From positions 3,844,001-3,908,000 of the forward strand of contig JAEVHH010000001.1 in assembly GCA_017607445.1 (NCBI GenBank): a DNA stretch of 64,000 nucleotides, given 5' to 3'. The notes below the pieces were generated by a model. It saw only the letters and a list, made by a program, of their open reading frames with translations, ran no database searches and was not told where the DNA came from. A program made the translations under genes and the position numbers. Positions 24,437 to 36,580 of the stretch are shown here, piece after piece (the stretch's first letter is position 1; every line of letters starts with the position of its first letter). The DNA comes from Histoplasma ohiense. Taxonomy: Eukaryota; Ascomycota; Eurotiomycetes; Onygenales; Ajellomycetaceae.

Positions 24437-25546
24437 ATGCCGACCCTCCACGCGCTCCACCCCACCCTCCCCGCCAGTACCCCCGCCATAATCAGCGCGC
24501 CAATGCTCGCCATCGCCTCACCCAACCTCGCCATCTCCGTCACCCGCGCCGGCGGCCTCGGCTTCATCGGCGCCGGCTTCGACGTCTCTAGCCTTGAAAC
24601 TCTCCTCTCCCAAGCCGCCGAACTGGTCTCGAAGCCCTCCTCCTCCCCACCCATCCCCAACTACACCTACAAGAAAGACGACGACGACGACGACGATACC
24701 TCCTCCTCCCCCCTCCCCATCGGCATCGGCCTGCTCAACTGGGGCGCAGACCTCGACCTCGCCCTGCCCGTCCTCGCCAAACAACCCCCGGCCGCACTCT
24801 GGCTCTTCGCCGCCCGCGACCCAGACCCCGCCTCGACCTTCGCGGCGTGGGCGCGCGAGGTCCGCCGCGCCACGCACAACCGCACCCGCATCTGGATCCA
24901 GATCGGCTCCGTCGCCGAGGCGCTAGAAGCGGCCGCGCAGGCGCAGCCGGACGTCCTGGTCGTGCAGGGGAGCGATGCGGGCGGGCACGGGCTGGCGCGC
25001 AGCGCGAGCATCGTCTCGCTCGTGCCGGAGGTGAAAGACGCGCTGGCGCGGGCGGGGTACGGGGGGATCCCGCTGGTGGCGGCGGGGGGGATAGCGGACG
25101 GGCGCGGGGTGGCTGCGGCGCTGTGCCTGGGGGCGCAGGGGGTTGCCATGGGGACGCGGTTCCTGGCGAGCGCGGAGGCGACGGTGTCGCGCGGCTACCA
25201 GGCGGAAGTGCTGCGGGTGGCGGACGGCGGGGTGAGCACAGTGCGCACCACGGTGTACGACGCTGTGCGCGGGTATAATGCGTGGCCGGCGCGGTATGAC
25301 GGGCGCGGGGTGGTGAATGAGACGTTGCGGGATAAGGAGGCGGGGATGGACGATGCGGAGAACCGGAGGCTATATAAGGAGGAGCTGGCGAAGGGGGATG
25401 CCGGGTGGGGCCCGACGGGGCGCATGACGACGTATGCGGGGACGGGGATTGGCTTGGTTAGGGAGGTGAAATCTGCGGAGGAGATTGTGAAGGGGGTGGT
25501 GGCGGAGGCAAGGGAGATTTTGGAGGAGGTTAAGGGCAGGTTGTAG
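24437..25546 (+). CDS. nitronate monooxygenase / 2-nitropropane dioxygenase family (FMN TIM barrel)
   Basis: Intronless, 369 residues. The family (PF03060) oxidises alkyl nitronates with FMN and O2 and often detoxifies propionate-3-nitronate. Visible signatures: the opening SAPMLAIASPNLA and TRAGGLGFIGAG near the N-terminus; the phosphate-binding region VVQGSDAGGHG, in which His184 is the likely catalytic base of class I enzymes; and AAGGIADGRGV then GAQGVAMGTRF. An Asp/Ser-rich insert occupies residues ~78-90. The gene is markedly GC-rich, especially at third codon positions, unlike its neighbours, and is flanked by (TA)n tracts. It could reflect codon selection, GC-biased conversion or transfer; the sequence alone does not decide. 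Cytosolic, as no targeting signal is evident. Confidence 0.93.
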   Translation: MPTLHALHPTLPASTPAIISAPMLAIASPNLAISVTRAGGLGFIGAGFDVSSLETLLSQAAELVSKPSSSPPIPNYTYKKDDDDDDDTSSSPLPIGIGLLNWGADLDLALPVLAKQPPAALWLFAARDPDPASTFAAWAREVRRATHNRTRIWIQIGSVAEALEAAAQAQPDVLVVQGSDAGGHGLARSASIVSLVPEVKDALARAGYGGIPLVAAGGIADGRGVAAALCLGAQGVAMGTRFLASAEATVSRGYQAEVLRVADGGVSTVRTTVYDAVRGYNAWPARYDGRGVVNETLRDKEAGMDDAENRRLYKEELAKGDAGWGPTGRMTTYAGTGIGLVREVKSAEEIVKGVVAEAREILEEVKGRL

Positions 25547-26367
25547 GGGGGGTTTGATGAAAAATGATTGGTAACTATATATATATTTATATATATATAT
25601 CTCTCTCTCTCTCGGGACGCGCTTGGTATATGATTATACGCTTCAACCACGCGGATGTATTTAATTTTTCGCTTCTGTCTGTCCAATGTGGATATCCCAT
25701 TTCCAATTATGATATTATTGATTATTTAACTTTATATGTATAGTTATATGATATATATGATGAAATAAGGAAGGGAGAAAGAGAGGGGTGGGAGAGGAGG
25801 GGAGAAACAAAAGACGATGCTATTTTTCATCAAGAAAAAAACCAAGAATAAAACGGAATAAAATAATCGATACAACGCAATTTATGGATGGAACAGATCA
25901 ACAGGAAATCCCGTATATTTCCCCAGCAAATCAGCAAGCAGTAGAACCAAAACAAAGAGGAAATGCCAATAAGCAAAAGAACAAGAATTTCAAAATCAAC
26001 CTGGGCGTATAAGAAATCAGCAAATGACAGGGAAATAAAAGCACTCAGCTTCACGCTCACGTAAATACATCCTCCCAACCCCCTAGCCTCCTTTCTTTCT
26101 TTCTCCCCCTTTATATCGGCTGTTTTATTTTCCACCATTTTGCTCTATCTTCCAATAACCCTCCCCTTTCCTTTAGTCGTCTCGTCTCGCGCCCTCCAAT
26201 TTATTCCATGCATGCCGTGCCATTTTATACCAATGCCATAGGAAAATCCACCCTAGCTTCGATGCGTAATAGAACCTTTGCATTTTCTCCTACTTCTCTC
26301 AGTCCACGGATACTGCCTAATTCCTATTCCAGTTTCAATCCCAACTTAATCCCAATAAATTCACAAC
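25547..26367. other. intergenic, simple repeats
   Basis: Contains (TA)n and (CT)n tracts directly downstream of the nitronate monooxygenase (about 25577-25613), AT-rich DNA at 25690-25760 and a GA-rich stretch at 25765-25805. No gene. Confidence 0.6.
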
Positions 26368-29300
26368 TCACAACGGAGGCGAATGCGAATGCGAATGCGA
26401 ATGCGAAAACAAATCCCCCAGCCCGGCCGACATCGTCTTCCTAAATCGCCACCCACTCTTCTTCTTCTCCCGATTCTTCATCATCTCTGACCACGCCCCT
26501 TCTTCATCGTCGTCGTCGTCGTCGGCGTCGGCGTTACGGTGGATGACGTGGACATCGCCGCCCTTCCCACCGTTTATATTCATGTCCATATTCGTACTAA
26601 CTCTCAACCCACTGAGGGGTCTCGACCCACTCGTCCCCGGCACATTCAATCCCTCCGTCCCCACCCGCAGCATGTCAATGGCGTTGCCATCGCTATTCAG
26701 ATTCATGGTTGAGGTACGCGATATCTTCCAGGGCTGTTCCTCCGTCCACGGCCGGAGTGTGGAGGCAGTGAACGTTGACGAACGCGCCATGGCCTTGTCA
26801 TGCGGTGGGGGCTGGCTGGTTGAGACGGGGCGGTAGCGTCTGGCTGTGCCGATGTTGCTGCGCTCAGACGGCGCGACCGAGGGGGCATAGCCAGGTTCTG
26901 GTCCTAGAGGTGAATTTGGGAAGAAGGAAGATTGTCTATTATTCCATCTGGGATCGAGGAGGCTTAGAGTTCTATGGTCAACTTGTGGGGGTCCTTGGAG
27001 GTGGGGTTGGCTGGGGTTGAAGTTGGAGAACATGGATACCGGACGGGGCAGGGAGGGCGGTGGAGCGTTATGAACGCCAGGACCCATGTTCATGGGCGTT
27101 TGCATCCCCTGCATCTGCATCATGGATTGCATCCATTGTATCTGCGTCTGCATCATCTGGGTCATCTGTGACACCTGGTCTGGTTGGCCAACAACCGGCT
27201 GCTGGCCTGGTGGGGCGCCAGGGACATTTAGGAATTGTTGTTGTTGTTGTTGCTGTTGCTGCAGCAGCTGCTGCTGCTGGTGTAGAGGCAGAATATTATT
27301 TTGCGGCCCGTTCATGTTCATCGCGAGCAAGCTTCCGGGAGGTGCATCATACCCACGAGGGGCATTCGGGCTCCCTCGTCTCATGGCCTTGGCGCGCTCT
27401 TCATTTGCGATTACGCCAACTAGTCCGCCAGGTGGTAGGCCAGGTGGTACGCCGAAGACCGAAGGAGTGCCTCCACCCATAGCCAGGGATTCCCGGTGAG
27501 AAGGGTTTACAAGAGTAGCGCCGACGTTATACGGATCACGGGGAAGATTTCGAGCAAACACCGGGAGACTGGCACGAGCCGTTGGCGTTGTTGCTACATG
27601 GGACTCGGCGGCGACAGAGGGCGGACTCGCAGCAAACGACTGCATCGATGCGCGAAGATTAGGATTTGAAATCGACGGGGTGAGGAGTCCGGGTGGCCGA
27701 GTTTTATTGGGGAAACCGTGCGCCGCCAGGATGGCAAGCGGTATATCATCATCGTCCTCCCCATCGCTGACTTTCCCGGTGGTCGGTTGCTCTGGTGCCA
27801 TGAAGGAAGACGTTCGGTTTATATTGTTCAGCAGACCTGGTGGACCTGGTGGACTGGCATTATCCACGCAATTCTGCTCGGAATTGCGCAACTTGGCTGC
27901 CTCCCCTGTAACTTTCATCATTTGCTGCCTGTACACCGAGAGATGGGCCTCCTGCTTCTTCCTTTGCTTTGCAACCTCGAGAGCCTTCTCCACCTCATCC
28001 TCTTCCTCGTCATAATGATCACTATCGTCGTCATCCGAATGGCGAGTGCTGGAAGCATTACTTTCTTTTATCGTCATCTCCTTCTGCTGTCGATACCGCT
28101 CGAACTGCGCTGGAGTCATGACCTTCGGAGGCTGATGCCCCTCGGAGTTGCTAGCATTTTCCTCATATCGTTCAGCTAAACTAGCCTCGGCAGCCAATGC
28201 AGCTACAAGGTGAGCGTCGTCGTGGGTGTCGTCATGAGGGTCTTCGTCCTGTGGAGTTGGACGATGGGTGATCTGTTTCGCAGCATTACGCTGCTTCCAT
28301 CTGCTCCCTGAGAATGGTAGAGAGCTAGGAGGGTCAACGTCCGGTGAAAATTCGGCAGTCATCCGTCTTTGTGCAGACACGGAATTATTAACAATCTTCG
28401 CGTCCTCATCTTCAACATCAGCAGCGCGGCTAAGCTGTACCGTACTTCTATAGTACCTAGAGCTGGGACCAGAGTTGTACGTCGGCGATAGACTGCCGTT
28501 GGTGCTTGGCAGGACTGAGGTTCTTACCCGAGAGGCGGGCGGGCGGGATAATATAGGGTCGTCTTCTTCCCTACTCATTAGACCGTCTCGTGAATTCTGG
28601 CTGTCATTAGTATGAGGGGAGGGTTCAACATCTTTCGAGGACAAAATTTGTAGGGGAGGAGGATGATTCTGAGAGTCTTTTGTAGGTATTAATGGCGTTA
28701 CCGATGCGGACTCCTAGTTTGTGGCCAGTGTGACATTAGTGGCTTTTCCGATATGCTAACTCAAGAAATTGAGCATTAAAAAAAGAAGAAAAAAAAAAAA
28801 CCAAAAAAAGAGAGAGAGAGAAAAATAAAATAATAAAACCTACCCGGCGAAGGGAACTCTGTAACAGGGGCGACGCCGGATGTTCTTTGTGGTTTTCCTT
28901 CTCCCTGTCGAGTCCATCAAACATATTCCCGAAACTTAACGCGTCATCCATGTCCAAGTTTGTATCTGGTAATCTGGGAGGGGTGGCAGTGCTTGTAGTA
29001 CTGGCCGTGGCCGCACTCTCTCTGGTCGCTACGGTCCCCCTAGACCGAGGAGTGACGACGTCCTGGCGTTGGAGCGACTTGGCCGAAGAAGATTTGTTTC
29101 CGAAGGAGAAAGTGCTACCAGAGGATCGAAGGGAGAAGAAGGAAGAATCATGCATGGGGGGGACGGGGACATCTTGGATGGGGATATCGGTGGAGCTTGG
29201 TAACGTGGACGAGGAACTAAACTTTGCGGAGGAAGCAGAGCTATCGTACAAACGACCAGTGGAGGCAGAATTGTTAGTGCCTCTGCTCCCACCGAAACCA

Positions 29301-29649
29301 GTCAATTTCGAGACCTGTGTCCCTCCACCACGTAAGGGATCTGCTGGGGGGGGGGGAAGGGGAGGCCAGGTCCAACATACCGGTTTTCCACAGAAGAGGG
29401 CGGGTCGATGTTTGCGAAGAGGTTGTTTGAGTACGGGTCTTCCGACGAGCGTTTCGTACGGCTGCTGTTGCTGTTGCTGTTGCTGTTGCCGTCGATGGAG
29501 ATTAGAGTGGTAGATCCATCGAGGGACTTTCTACCGGGAGCAGGACGCTCGAAGACCTTGAAGGAGGGCTGGGGGGGCTGGCCCAACTCTTCCAGAGCAT
29601 TTCCAGAAGATTTCCGCCGAGCAAAGCCTTTGGGGAGCTTGATCGGCAT
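26368..29649 (-). CDS. conserved filamentous-fungal protein, low-complexity, function unknown
   Basis: Proposed exons: 29649-29377, 29314-28844 and 28713-26368, giving about 1029 residues. The N-terminus (MPIKLPKGFARRKSSGN) and the later KLTGFGGSRGTNNSAS and SSSTLPSSTDIP stretches match a family I recall in many Pezizomycotina, without a known role. Most of the protein is Ser/Pro-rich and probably disordered; it has a Gln run, a Met/Gln-rich helix (about 660-700), an Asp run (TCG/TCA repeats near 26505-26530) and a His-Ser repeat at the end encoded by tandem GCGAAT units. The first splice is uncertain: the strong donor GTATGT (29380) gives the wrong phase; GTTGGA (29376) works. Alternatively there is no intron and the G11 run at 29346-29356 has lost one base. 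Confidence 0.75.
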
Positions 29650-30741
29650 GGAGAAAGAGGCGGGGGGACCTTGCTAGATTTTGAGGAGAGGGGGGAGGTG
29701 GCCCGAAATATAACAACACAAAGGCCCTCTCGAGGCGCTGTCTGGCGTGGGTGTAGATCTATCTTCCTTTCCCGGTTCCCAACTCAATTCTCTTGTGGCG
29801 GGAAATCTAGGGTGCAGGGAACAAAAAAAAAAAAAAAACTTTCAGATGCCGCGAACCACCGAGCCAGTCGAAGCGAATAAAAGGCGATAATCAATTTACA
29901 ACGACATGAGACAAAGAGAGTTGATGGACGGCGGATCTATGCATGAAGGTATAATAATAGCACTGTTTGTTAGAAGGCATGCAACGCGAGATCCAAAAAC
30001 AATATATATAGGAAAGGCGTAGGAAAAAAGAGTCGTTTGTCATGAAGGGAACTTGGTCGTAAACAATGCCAAAATTTTAAATTTAAATATCTTTCTCACA
30101 CCGAGTCTCTTTTTTTTCCTTTTTTTCCACTTCTGTTTTTGATATAGAGGGAGAGGAAGAGGGAGAGGGAAAAAGAAGATTCAACAGGGCATAGGATATA
30201 ACACACCTCTGGTCTCTCTTTGTCTGAGGTCCCCCCTCGAAGGACAGAGACAGCTCCCACAGCTACTCACAGTCGTGGCATAGAAGACGGCCAGGTGGAC
30301 AAGCCCGTAAGATGGCAAGACAGTATTGCTGGGTACACGGATGAAGAGCAGGAGGTAGGACGAAGGCGTCGATCGAGCGAGTCGAGGGACCCGGGGGGGG
30401 TTGTGGGTGGATACTATGCTTGTACGAGGGAGTGATCGGGACGCGAGCCCTCAGCAACCAATGGGAGGGAGTGAAGAACAAAGCGAAGGAGAGTGAATGA
30501 CACGAAGAGAGAGAGAGAGAAGATGTAAGGAGAGAGGGAGAGAAGATGTAAAGAGAGAGGGAGAGACTGGGAGGGAGAAGTGAAGCAAGCAGAAGAGAAG
30601 AGACGATGTCGATGTCGTTGTCGTTGTCGTTGACGCCGGATCTTGGTGCGTGGTCTGCCAGCCACAACGCCGGCCCAACGCCGGGCCCAGGGCTGCCTCA
30701 GGCTGGCTTAGGTACGCAGACTCAGCTGGCTTGCGGGCTGC

Positions 30742-30790
30742 CAAATGGGGCCAATGGGGGCCAATTGGGGCCAAATGGGGGCCAGTGGGC
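30742..30790. repeat. tandem GGGGCCAAT-like repeat
   Basis: Five to six imperfect copies of a 9-10-base unit GGGGCCAA(T) in direct orientation, with slight length variation between copies. Confidence 0.75.
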
Positions 30791-30845
30791 ATGTTCTGGG
30801 CCGATCCAGAAGAGGAAATCCACTGCGATTATTTATTTATTCTTC

Positions 30846-30945
30846 TAGTTATCCAATTCAATTCGATTCAATTCGATCAATTCGATCAATTCATTCGGTT
30901 GGATTCCATTCCATTCAATTCCATTCAGTCAATTCAATCTATGGA
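30846..30945. repeat. degenerate ATTCN / ATTCAATTCG satellite
   Basis: About 100 bp built almost wholly from five-base ATTCN words arranged as ten-base ATTCAATTCG, then ATTCGATCAA, then ATTCCATTCA variants. The gradient of variants suggests slippage amplification followed by drift. Confidence 0.7.
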
Positions 30946-32897
30946 GATGAGTACAGTACACGCAGGACACCACCATCCCCTCTCTCCCTCCTCCCCCATC
31001 CTCCTCCTCCTGTTCTTCTTCTTCTTCTTCTTCTTCTCTCGGGTGGCAAATGTCTCTGCCCACTAGCCGGCATCAGGCTGAGCCCAGCATCCGTGACAGC
31101 GCCAGATCGGGAATGGATGACTCGGAGATGTTCAGATTCTGATGTCGCTCGTCCTCGGTGAAATTCATCTCTCCGCCAGGGAAGATAAAACCCACAGAGC
31201 GAGACACTGGCATCCCGCCATTCTCCACCGTCTCCAGCCCCGGCGCTTGTCTGTTGACGACATCGTCTGAGGTATGATCTGTAGTGTTTGTTGTATGATC
31301 GCCAGGTCTGGCCTGTTTCAGAGAATGCCCTGCCCTGCTTTGCTCTCTCAGCTCTTCCTTCCACGCGCCGTCCTGAGTTTTTTCTTATTCTTATTGTTAT
31401 TTATTTATTATTATTATTATTATTATTTTAGCGCTGCAAGCCCCCAATCAGGCACTTGGGAAGTTTTCTCGCGTTGGTTGTCATGGATATCCGTAGTAGT
31501 CTACGCAGTACGGTGTATGTATGTGCAGAGCATATATGTGCAGCTGCATCCATACGATGTACAGTAAGTACATGTACTCCGTAGTGTCAAATCAAGGATT
31601 TGGTAGGTTCTATTAGCAAGGGTTCTGTAACAACTTGAAATCTGGAATGTCTCATCATATGAAACTTACCAATGCTTTGCTGTTACTCAGCGTTACCTTG
31701 CTCATATAAGCAAGCAGACTTTTCCCTAACTTATATATAACTACTGCTTGTTTATCATGTAATTATTGGAGTTAGAATAACCAATTCAATTTACTTATTC
31801 GATATTCAGTATTTGGGTCAATATTCAGACTTTATCCAGTTCCGACAAGCTGCATCGCGCGCGCCGCCTGCTTCGTTCTATCCTTGCAATGGGCATTTCT
31901 CAATCCACCTCACACCTGAACTACTGCATGCTCGATAATATTTTTCCTTCTCGGCAAGCTGCCACAGGATGCGCTCGCTCTAATTATATCCCTCCTCCTC
32001 CTCCTCCTCCATCTGCAATATTGCACTGCTTGCCGCCGTAGCTGCTACAGCGTACAACCATTTTAACTCCAAACTAACCGCCCCTAACGAGTTCCCTCCC
32101 CTGCAACAACCCCTGGAAGTTTGGAACTGGGGAAGGCAAAACGCGCGACTTGACTCTTTAGAGTTGAACTACTCGTACTAGTCAACCCCTCCGTCGAAAC
32201 TCTGATGCACGCGAGTTGTGATGCCGGAGCCACTCGATGAACGGAGGCAGAGCACCCGATCAGTCGGATCGGCGCATTCTTCCCCTGTGGAGTAGTTTTG
32301 ACCATGCCATAGTGCGAATCCGTAGTTCCTGGGAATAAATAGTGACAAAACGGACTCTGCTACTATGTCAATGGATCAGGCTATCGACACAGGTCCATTC
32401 CATCCACGCCCCCTGATTTTATTTATTTCTTCTGTACGAGTGAAGAAATGAACAGTAAAAACAATGTATGTATGTATGGATGGACATATATATATATATA
32501 CAGATTATATATATATATATATCTATATGGCTGTTATTTATGACAGTATTGACACAATGGGGATTTTCACAAAAAGAAGAATAAGAAAAAGGAAAGTGCT
32601 TCAAATTTTCATATACTAAGTCCAGGAGGACAGAGGAACAAATCAACGATTTCATCGATTCTTTTCAAGAGTCAAAAATCAAATTATAAAACAGAATTGT
32701 TGACATTCCAATGGAGAGAGAGAGGAAAATCCAGTACAGTGTACAGTGCATTCATTGTGTGGAAAGAAGATCTCTCTCACTTTGAACGTTTTTCCATGAT
32801 AGGAATCTTCAGGAAACAAGAAAAAATAGACAAAAATAAAAAAAAAAAAAACCGGGGAAAACCACTCTCAATCCCTAACCAACACACATTTTCACAT

Positions 32898-34364
32898 CTA
32901 CGTCCTATCAGACAACAGCAATGGGAGCCCCAGCCGCCGACGAACATTCCGCTTCACGTAGAACCATATCGAGCGCTGAAACTTCCTCTCCCAGCTCCGA
33001 AGCAGGTAGTGGAACGACGCATACTTTGCCTCGTCGCGGATGTTGTCGCGGTACACTTGGCGCACTATCATCGGGCCCACCGCGAGGCCGAACTCGCGCG
33101 TCTCAACCGCTGGCAGCCCGGCGGGGAGGAGCGCCTCCCAGTCTTCCTCGTCGTTTCCGGCTCTGTCGTTGTCGTTGTCGCTGTCGTTGCCATTCCTCTC
33201 CTCATCCGCCGCAGATGCAAATGCAGATGCAAATGCAGATGCAGACGCACCCGCTGACTCCAACCGGCGCCGCTTCGCCGCGTCGTTCAAGCAGACGGCC
33301 ACGCAGTGCATGTCGCGCAGGACATCCGTGCTCCGCCAGCCCAAGAACTCCGGGTACTTGTGCATGATGCGGCGGACTTCCTTCTCGAAGCTCGACTCGC
33401 TGCCGTCGCGCGCCCATTCGCGCAGCGTCTCGCGCCGCATGAGGTCTGCCGTCGTGCTGCCCTCCGCGTACGTCCAGAGCAGCGTGTGCATCCAGTAGTA
33501 CTCAAACGCGTCCCTGCGCTCGAGTTCGCGGCGCGCGGATGCGGGTCGTGCGGATCGTGAGGATCGTGCGGCCCTGTCGCTGCGTCTGCGCTTGCGTCTG
33601 GCGTTGGCGTTGGCGTTGTCGCTGTGGCTCTCACCGTTGCTCTCGCGAACAAGCTTGACCAAGCCGTCGATGACGTCCCAGTCCATCAGGTCCGCGAGCT
33701 CCTCGGAGTATGTCTCGACCCACAGCGACGCGAGGTTGCGCAGGGTGCAGAAGGGGAGGATGGGGACGTCGTGGTCATGTTGGCAGGTGGAGCGGGCGAG
33801 GGAGGGCGTGTAGGCCTTGCTGGGCCACTCGAGGTCATCGATCCAGTTCTGCCCGTCGCTCTCGCGCTCCAGCAGGCGGATGAGCATGTGCTTGATCTGC
33901 GTGCCGCCGCTGAACAGGCTGACCAGGCCGCGGACTTTCCTCCACAGGCAGAAGAGTTCGCCGATGTCGTTCGGGTCCGGAGAGGGGATGTTGACGACCA
34001 CCTGGTCGAACTTGTGGAATGCGACGCTGCCGAAGCCGCGCGCTCGGGCGCTGGCGACGCTCTGCAGGGTCCAGGAGGCGGGGCATGAGTTGGCCGCGTC
34101 GTCGAGGGCGCGATGTCTGCGTCTGAAGAAGACGGTGCAGAGGTTGTTGGAGCTGGGGTGGTAGACTGGGTCGATGTTGAACTCCAGTGTACCGCGGCGG
34201 TAGATCACTTCGTCAATCTCGTCGTGCAGGTAGTGGCTTGCACGGAGGACGCTGAGATCGGTTTTGTGGTTGTCCATGTCTTGAGCTGGAGACGGGGCGA
34301 GCTCAGCCCAGATCTGCTCGCGCAGCTCGTATGGGAGCCTCGCGAACAGTCCGAGGTTGGGCAT
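32898..34364 (-). CDS. F-box/2EXR-like fungal protein
   Basis: Intronless, 488 residues from the ATG at 34364; the frame is open further upstream but without another ATG. Near the N-terminus, LFARLPYELREQIWAEL has the pattern of fungal 2EXR/F-box-like domains, followed by the LRASHYLHDEIDEVIYR-type helix seen in those proteins. The rest is a large, mostly helical region with no enzyme motif; a basic Arg/Ser patch lies at about 255-285 and an Ala/Ser/Phe run encoded by GCATCTGCATTT repeats (33209-33246) sits before an acidic Asp/Asn stretch. Family members may act as substrate adaptors, but that is inference. Strongly GC-rich compared with neighbours. Confidence 0.75.
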   Translation of the reverse strand: MPNLGLFARLPYELREQIWAELAPSPAQDMDNHKTDLSVLRASHYLHDEIDEVIYRRGTLEFNIDPVYHPSSNNLCTVFFRRRHRALDDAANSCPASWTLQSVASARARGFGSVAFHKFDQVVVNIPSPDPNDIGELFCLWRKVRGLVSLFSGGTQIKHMLIRLLERESDGQNWIDDLEWPSKAYTPSLARSTCQHDHDVPILPFCTLRNLASLWVETYSEELADLMDWDVIDGLVKLVRESNGESHSDNANANARRKRRRSDRAARSSRSARPASARRELERRDAFEYYWMHTLLWTYAEGSTTADLMRRETLREWARDGSESSFEKEVRRIMHKYPEFLGWRSTDVLRDMHCVAVCLNDAAKRRRLESAGASASAFASAFASAADEERNGNDSDNDNDRAGNDEEDWEALLPAGLPAVETREFGLAVGPMIVRQVYRDNIRDEAKYASFHYLLRSWERKFQRSIWFYVKRNVRRRLGLPLLLSDRT

Positions 34365-36580
34365 TTCTGCCACCTGGGGGGAGTGTGTGGTGGGTGCTGA
34401 TGCTTTCAGAGATGCTTTCAAAGGTGGTCTCGGGTATTTGTGGAATAGCCTTGAATGCTCTTGAGGCCTGTATGGAGGATATTGCGTTTTATGGATATGT
34501 GGATATGTGTATGTAGTATATGTCTTGGTTTGAACGAACTGTTATTTTATTCGTGGGAGGCAGGCAGGTATTTCGTATATATGTTTGTCGGCTTTGGTAG
34601 AACGAAAGTACAGTTATCTCAGGAAAGCTTATATACCAGCAGGAAGGCAACAAAAAAGCCCATGGGCAGTTTGTATGGAGAGAGCGTTGTAAGAAGGAAA
34701 AGAGAGAAACCACAGGAGAAACCACAGGAAGACCGTTATATCTATAGCCCGTTCGTGGGAGTCTATTTATCATTTACTACAATGACGCAAAAATTAGCGT
34801 CGCGGGAGAGCTTGTATATAGATTTGAGTTTGATGCGGTCGTGGACGTTTGGTCTATTTTCGCAAGGGGGAAAGCTTCCTCCCTGAAAGCTACCGAGTTT
34901 TCAACATCTCTATTTGGCTTTGGCCCCCCCCCGTACAGAGAAAGAGAATGACGAAAATTTTGCCGGGTGGGAGAGCGCACGCTCTGAGTGTGGCGGTTGT
35001 GCAGGTGTATTGATATGGGAAAAGGGGGGTTTGCGGAAATGAACGAGTGAGAGGTAAGAAGATAGGAGCAAGATATACCAGCAGCAGTGGACTAGAGAAG
35101 GCCAGCGTAGCGTAGATAGGTTAATCTACCTATCGTATTATTTATTCTATTATATGCCGCCAGATATGAGTGGAAAATCCCATTTACAAAAAAAAAAAAA
35201 AAAAAAGGCCAGTACAAACCGTAGTGAAGGTCAAAACCAACCGATATAAGCCCGAAGCAGCCCGACATAAAACGAGACACTTGACACTCAAGGCACTCTC
35301 AGTGCGTAAGAGCTGCAACTGCCATCGTATATATCTGTCGGGACAGCGCTTTCAAAGTCGCGACATGCCGTCGCAGAAACCCCCTTCACCCTGCACTAGT
35401 ATGCTGGCTGGACCACTCGGAACACCTGCGCACGACGCAAATATCGAGGCGCTGGGGCTTGTAGGCACCTTTTGTGGTCGGAGTTGAAGAAGTCGTCGGG
35501 GTGGGAGAGATGGCATTCGTATCTAGTGCGGATATCAATGAGATATACGTTTCGACGACAGTGACTAATACTTGATATTTAGATATAGCTATAGATATCG
35601 AGATATATACACACCTACCTTGGTAAAATACATTGGGCTCCTTTTGGTGCACTTGCTCTTGTTTGGTCGCTGCGTTGTGCAGGCCAAACATGCCCGGCGC
35701 GCCCTTAGGGAAGCAGCGATCAGAGAGCATACTTCAGTCCGCGTGGTGGATGTATGAGTAATGATGTGTAGCCCAAAGAGAACGAAGGGACGGAATAATG
35801 GGGTGCGGACGCCAGGGTTGAGACAAGACGATATACATACATCATGCCCTCACCCCCACTGGAACCCCTATGTGCTAGCCTCTCGTGACGACAGTCAGAC
35901 AGACTGTGGACCCTATCTGCCTCGATATGCAAGCGGCGGCCCCTATCCTCTTATCCTCTTCGCACGCTGCGAGGAAGACACAGGGCCTACACTTAACCGC
36001 AAAGCTTTATCCGGCTGGGTTCCAGTCTGACGAGCCTCGTCAAACCCTAATACGGGAGAGAGACAAGCTGTGCCAACAGGGGATTTATCACAGGGGTCTC
36101 AGATGATCACACCGGGTAGCCTGCTGTAAAGGAGTTTATTTGGCGGGTGATTTGTATTAGGATAGTTGGATCACAAAGACATCGGACAACTATCACTATT
36201 GCAAGGCCTTGAGCTAATAGTTAACATACATTGGGCTATGTCCGAAGTAAACAGACCAATCAGCCAGGTCACTTTAGGATATATGGTAAGCAGGCAATCG
36301 TCAGAACGAAGTGATGGGATCCAAGGGTATGAGGCTTGATAACATATAGAGAAAGATGACCAAAAAAAAAAAAAAAAAAAAAAAAGTGGTATGGGAGGAG
36401 AGAGCTTCCCAGACCCTCTCAGGCCTATTTCAGTTCCATTGGAAAAGGATGTCCTAAAAGCCATGGAAACTTCTTGAGGATATCTCGACAGATACGTCAG
36501 ATACACGCAATCTCGAAGCATAATTCGTCCTAATTCTAGACAAAGAAAGCATATATAAAACACACTCACGCCAGCAAACC
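34365..36580. other. intergenic, no clear gene
   Basis: 2.2 kb between two minus-strand genes. It contains an A-run at about 35190-35206, a short hairpin (35115-35134), AT-rich microsatellite-like sequence at about 35575-35610 and an A25 run at 36361-36385. Open frames are short and mutually overlapping. Confidence 0.55.
35115..35134. other. 7-bp stem hairpin
   Basis: GATAGGT and its reverse complement ACCTATC separated by six bases. A small perfect inverted repeat in non-coding DNA, with no T-run or other sign of function. Confidence 0.4.

Larger units (their letters stand above)
29650..32897. other. 3.2-kb gene-free, satellite-rich region
   Basis: No credible gene on either strand. Features in order: A-run at 29822-29838; T-rich patch near 30108-30126; GA-rich imperfect repeats with GAAGATGTAA units (30500-30570); tandem GGGGCCAAT-like units (30742-30790); an ATTCN/ATTCAATTCG satellite (30846-30945); (TTC)n near 31013-31036; (ATT)n near 31396-31428; a TACTCCGTA site (31575-31583); (CTC)n near 31986-32010; and (TA)n near 32486-32523. 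Confidence 0.65.

Noticed and set aside
24667..25149. Long minus frame opposite the nitronate monooxygenase
   Set aside because: GC-rich coding DNA has few stop codons in any frame; the product is Ala/Arg/Pro-rich and shadows the real gene.
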